The position numbers were made by a program, and so were the translations under genes. Below, piece by piece: positions 4,751-7,187 of a DNA stretch of 7,187 nucleotides (positions are counted from its first letter, which is position 1; each line of letters opens with the position of its first letter). The stretch spans positions 1-7,187 of the forward strand of contig CAIQCE010000264.1 of the NCBI GenBank assembly GCA_903870185.1, given 5' to 3'. The notes under the pieces were generated by a model. It did not search any database. It was not told where the DNA came from and worked only from the letters and a program-made list of their open reading frames with translations. Origin of the DNA: an uncultured Gammaproteobacteria bacterium (lineage in GTDB: Bacteria; Pseudomonadota; Gammaproteobacteria; Coxiellales; Coxiellaceae).

Positions 4751-6244
4751 TTAAGGGATTCTGGCAGGTGCACTTGTAGGTAGAAGAGCAGCTCCATCAG
4801 TGTCTGCAGCGCCCGTTATAGATTCTTCAGCAGCGCCAGCCGAAAATCGTTCGCCGATTGAAGAAGGATGAGCACGACTAGGAATAGGCAATCCTCTTGA
4901 AAGATACAAAGCATCGACACGCTTATCCGCTTCAGCTAATTGTTTTAGCCTTCTATCATTACCAGTACGTACTTCAGCTGCCATTGCTGTTAATGAACTG
5001 ACAACTCGTCCATAGGTATCGACGGTGGCTGTGAGGCGATCCACTGTAGCTTCAGTTCGATCATTTGCTTGTGTGAGGGCATCTACCGCATGTATTTCAG
5101 CTCTTACTAAGGGTGCATAGACATAATTCACCCAATGTTCTTCATCAGCGGCTGTCCAGTTGCCGTCTCCTTCGGCTGGTTTTGTCGTAGACGTTAAAAA
5201 GAGCTTCACGGTACGGTTTAACTTCTGAATGGCTTCATCGGCTAGCCAAGTTCTGAGTTGTGTAGCGGGCCCAACAGCCAAGGTTCCTTCTGCTGCACTA
5301 TTGGGATGAGCCAAACGCCATAAGACTCTTTTTTGACGCTGAATTTGCTCTAGAATAGCCGCTTCATGGCTGGCGCCTTTACCTAAGAGTGCAATGAGAT
5401 CGATCCCATAAAGTTCGGCTAAAAGTGATCCTTCACGGGGCAAAGTTTCACCTCTTCGTAATCGACCTACAATTTTGTCCTGTCTCTCTTTAGACCACCA
5501 GTCTTCTAGTCGTAATTCTGCTTCTTTGGATTCTGAGGGCTCTGTTGGTCTGGTAGACGGTGCCGCAAGTACACTTCCAGTGCCGATTCGATGAGCGAGA
5601 GCAGCCTGGGGTGCTGCTGCAGCTCTTGGGGCCGCGTCTAATCCACCTAATTCTCGCTGTGCAGCTGGCATGGGATTGCTGCCCTGAAAATGTGCTTGTG
5701 ACTGTCGTAAAAAAGCCGCTTCATATCCCTTCAACTCATCCAAGGGTAAAGTTAGAATAGATCGCAGTTGAAGCCAGTAGCCTTTCACTGATTGAGGGTT
5801 TGCTTGTGGCATCCCAATGCCCCACCATCGCTGCCAAAACCAGAGATTGAGTTGTTTATCGATTTGTCGGCGGGCCTCTGTCTGTAAACTGTGTAAATAG
5901 TTTTTTTCAGAGTCTCCTCCCATCATGAGGCTCGATTGGGGATTTAAATAACCCAAAAAAGACCCCGCTGCGAAGGCGGGAGCTTTTAAACGATTCTCTA
6001 GACGAAGGTGCATCGTGGCTTGGTACTGTTGACGTTGATCAGGTGCCCACCATCGATTGCGCCACCAAGCCCAATGATGAAAAAGGGCATAGTGGCGAGT
6101 CGGAGAAGTTTGAATGAGGGCTTGGGAATTTTCACCTTTGTCTTTAATCCGTTGAGCGATGGGCGAGCGAACGTATTGTTCCACATCAGGAGTCGTCGAA
6201 GGGACCCTCATCGCTTGTCGAAAGGTATTATAAGCTTCTCTCAT
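4751..6244 (-). CDS. Trp-rich protein of unknown family with C-terminal coiled coil (intact copy)
   Basis: A 497-aa protein without signal peptide or obvious transmembrane segment. Residues 1-190 form a tryptophan- and arginine-rich region with two marks conserved in the broken duplicate: HHWAWWRNRWW (56-66) and LWFWQRWWGIGMPQA (134-148). Residues about 193-240 are an Ala/Pro/Ser-rich linker, part of which is missing from the duplicate. Residues 240-345 are conserved and mainly helical (AELRLEDWW, AELYGIDL, LWRLAHPNSAA). Residues about 365-445 are helical and probably coiled-coil (ALTQANDRTEATVDRL). The end is Gly/Ala-rich with conserved IGERFSAGAAEE and TDGAALLP. It begins 39 bp after the stop of the coiled-coil gene to its right, has a good ribosome site, and probably shares that gene's transcript. 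I do not recognise the family. A nucleic-acid or membrane-surface contact through the Trp/Arg clusters, or a secreted role, is only conjecture. Confidence 0.82.
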   Translation of the reverse strand: MREAYNTFRQAMRVPSTTPDVEQYVRSPIAQRIKDKGENSQALIQTSPTRHYALFHHWAWWRNRWWAPDQRQQYQATMHLRLENRLKAPAFAAGSFLGYLNPQSSLMMGGDSEKNYLHSLQTEARRQIDKQLNLWFWQRWWGIGMPQANPQSVKGYWLQLRSILTLPLDELKGYEAAFLRQSQAHFQGSNPMPAAQRELGGLDAAPRAAAAPQAALAHRIGTGSVLAAPSTRPTEPSESKEAELRLEDWWSKERQDKIVGRLRRGETLPREGSLLAELYGIDLIALLGKGASHEAAILEQIQRQKRVLWRLAHPNSAAEGTLAVGPATQLRTWLADEAIQKLNRTVKLFLTSTTKPAEGDGNWTAADEEHWVNYVYAPLVRAEIHAVDALTQANDRTEATVDRLTATVDTYGRVVSSLTAMAAEVRTGNDRRLKQLAEADKRVDALYLSRGLPIPSRAHPSSIGERFSAGAAEESITGAADTDGAALLPTSAPARIP

Positions 6245-6252
6245 GTTTTAAT

Positions 6253-6256
6253 TCCT
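6253..6256 (-). promoter_or_regulatory. Ribosome binding site of the intact Trp-rich gene
   Basis: On the minus strand AGGA, within AAGGCTAGGA, lies 8 nt before the ATG at 6242-6244. It sits in the 39-bp gap after the preceding gene. The duplicate at 3168-4662 lacks this element because its similarity ends at the start codon. Confidence 0.6.
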
Positions 6257-6283
6257 AGCCTTAATAACATGTTCAGTTTCACA

Positions 6284-7187
6284 TTATAACCCTTTCCCTG
6301 GAGCAGCACTACCGGTTGTTCCTTCAGGAGTTGGTGCAGGCTCAGTTCCTGGAGCAGGAGGTGGGACGGGTTGGGCAAAGAGCCGAGGATCTCCAGCTCC
6401 TCCTGAGGGTGAGGGAGCCGCTCGTGGAGGGGAGGGAGCTCGAGCACCTCCTTCCAATGTGGTTATTTTAGCCAGCAAAGCTGCAATATAAGCCTCTGAT
6501 TTAGCACCCTTGGCTTGTTCCTCTTCAAGGGCTTTCTGGGCTTTTTCTGCATCTGTTTTGTAGCGGGCTACTTGGCCCTCTGCTGCAGTTGCTCTTTGAT
6601 TACTATCAACGGCTTGACGTGTTTGGTCTGCTGCTCTTTGACGTGCTTCCTCAGCTGCCCTTTCCAGGCGTTCTCGTGCCTCACGTGCACGATCAAGAAC
6701 GGCAGCTTCTTCATCCGCTCTTTGTCTCATCAAAGCAAGGGTTCTGTCTGGTGAGAAACCGACATCATCAGGATGAGCAATTCTTAAACCATCGCTATCT
6801 CGTGGGACGACTAAAGCTGCTTGAGTTTTTAGGTAAGCGATGGCCTCACAAACTTTAGGTAATAGTTCCACATGCTCATTTTGTAAACGTTGAAAGAGTT
6901 TTGCAAATTGCCCATGTTTGGTAGCCCCGAACGCTTGTTGTGCTTTTGCAAATTCTTCAAAAAATAGCTTGGCAAAAGTAAAAAGCTCCATGATGATGCC
7001 GTTTTCAGGGGCATCTTCCATGCGGTCTACTTCAGCTAGATCTCTATCTAAATGATAGAGGTAAAGTGGACTAAACCCCGCTCTTTCACGTACCACATGA
7101 TCGTAATCGGATCGTGGCATTAAGAAAGCTAATAAACGACGTACATGGTGACTGCGATGACGGGCAATTTGTTCTCGGGTGGGGCCA
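6284..7187 (-). CDS. Coiled-coil protein with proline-rich tail, 5' end outside the window
   Basis: The frame is open from the right edge of the window to TAA at 6284-6286, about 300 codons. An ATG at 7118-7120 exists, but coding-like sequence continues upstream without a stop (GPTREQIARHRSHHVRRLLAFL), so the true start is probably beyond 7187. Numbered from that internal Met, residues 1-120 are a mixed, probably globular helical part (MELFTFAKLFFEEFAKAQQ at 44-62). Residues 128-223 are a long Ala/Glu/Arg/Gln coiled coil (REARERLERAAEEARQRAA). The last 55 residues are Pro/Ala/Gly/Ser-rich and probably disordered. It precedes the Trp-rich gene by 39 bp on the same strand, which suggests co-expression and perhaps a shared complex. 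The family is not recognised. A structural or scaffold role is inferred only from the coiled coil. Confidence 0.75.
   Translation of the reverse strand, partial: GPTREQIARHRSHHVRRLLAFLMPRSDYDHVVRERAGFSPLYLYHLDRDLAEVDRMEDAPENGIIMELFTFAKLFFEEFAKAQQAFGATKHGQFAKLFQRLQNEHVELLPKVCEAIAYLKTQAALVVPRDSDGLRIAHPDDVGFSPDRTLALMRQRADEEAAVLDRAREARERLERAAEEARQRAADQTRQAVDSNQRATAAEGQVARYKTDAEKAQKALEEEQAKGAKSEAYIAALLAKITTLEGGARAPSPPRAAPSPSGGAGDPRLFAQPVPPPAPGTEPAPTPEGTTGSAAPGKGL

Noticed and set aside
6515..6858. Plus-strand frames with Cys/Leu/Phe-rich translations, membrane-like in appearance
   Set aside because: They are antisense to the Ala/Glu coiled coil, whose reverse complement naturally yields Cys/Leu/Ser/Phe-rich frames.
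1..7187. CRISPR array, rRNA or complete insertion sequence
   Set aside because: I see no regularly spaced repeats, no rRNA motifs and no IS transposase with paired terminal repeats.

Overview
The window looks like an accessory, decaying stretch of a moderately AT-rich gammaproteobacterial genome, possibly from an intracellular or amoeba-associated lineage such as the Legionellales. Three things suggest this: an Rpn/YhgA-like nuclease gene, the tail of a histidine kinase with a DTAGG-type ATP-binding motif, and duplicated coiled-coil proteins of no recognised family lying beside broken copies of themselves. The taxon is inferred; there is no rRNA or housekeeping gene to settle it.

Layout. Positions 1-247 hold no gene, but carry a three-way-junction inverted repeat (24-91) and a short dispersed repeat (121-162). 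An intact Rpn-family nuclease gene runs leftward (248-1144), and a second copy of the dispersed repeat (1209-1252) lies on its other side. Next come two gene remnants: the C-terminal ATPase part of a histidine kinase (1256-1481, minus; one nonsense codon and one frameshift) and the tail of an unidentified rightward ORF (1536-1742). Two tandem paralogs of a coiled-coil protein follow on the plus strand: a 5'-truncated, frameshifted copy (1802-2270) and an intact copy (2399-3070). Both are followed by the same ~100-bp 3' block.

The right half is all on the minus strand. From the right edge leftward it contains an alanine/glutamate-rich coiled-coil protein with a proline-rich tail, whose 5' end lies outside the window (6284 to beyond 7187). 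After 39 bp comes an intact 497-aa tryptophan-rich protein (4751-6244), probably in the same operon. After a further 88 bp comes a full-length but inactivated duplicate of that gene (3168-4662).

The main observation is an apparently undescribed module: a coiled-coil gene convergent with a Trp-rich/coiled-coil gene. It has been duplicated and partly destroyed, and the duplicates show patchy divergence that suggests gene conversion. I cannot assign a biochemical function to the Trp-rich protein or to either coiled-coil family. A secreted or host-interaction role is possible but is not shown by the sequence.
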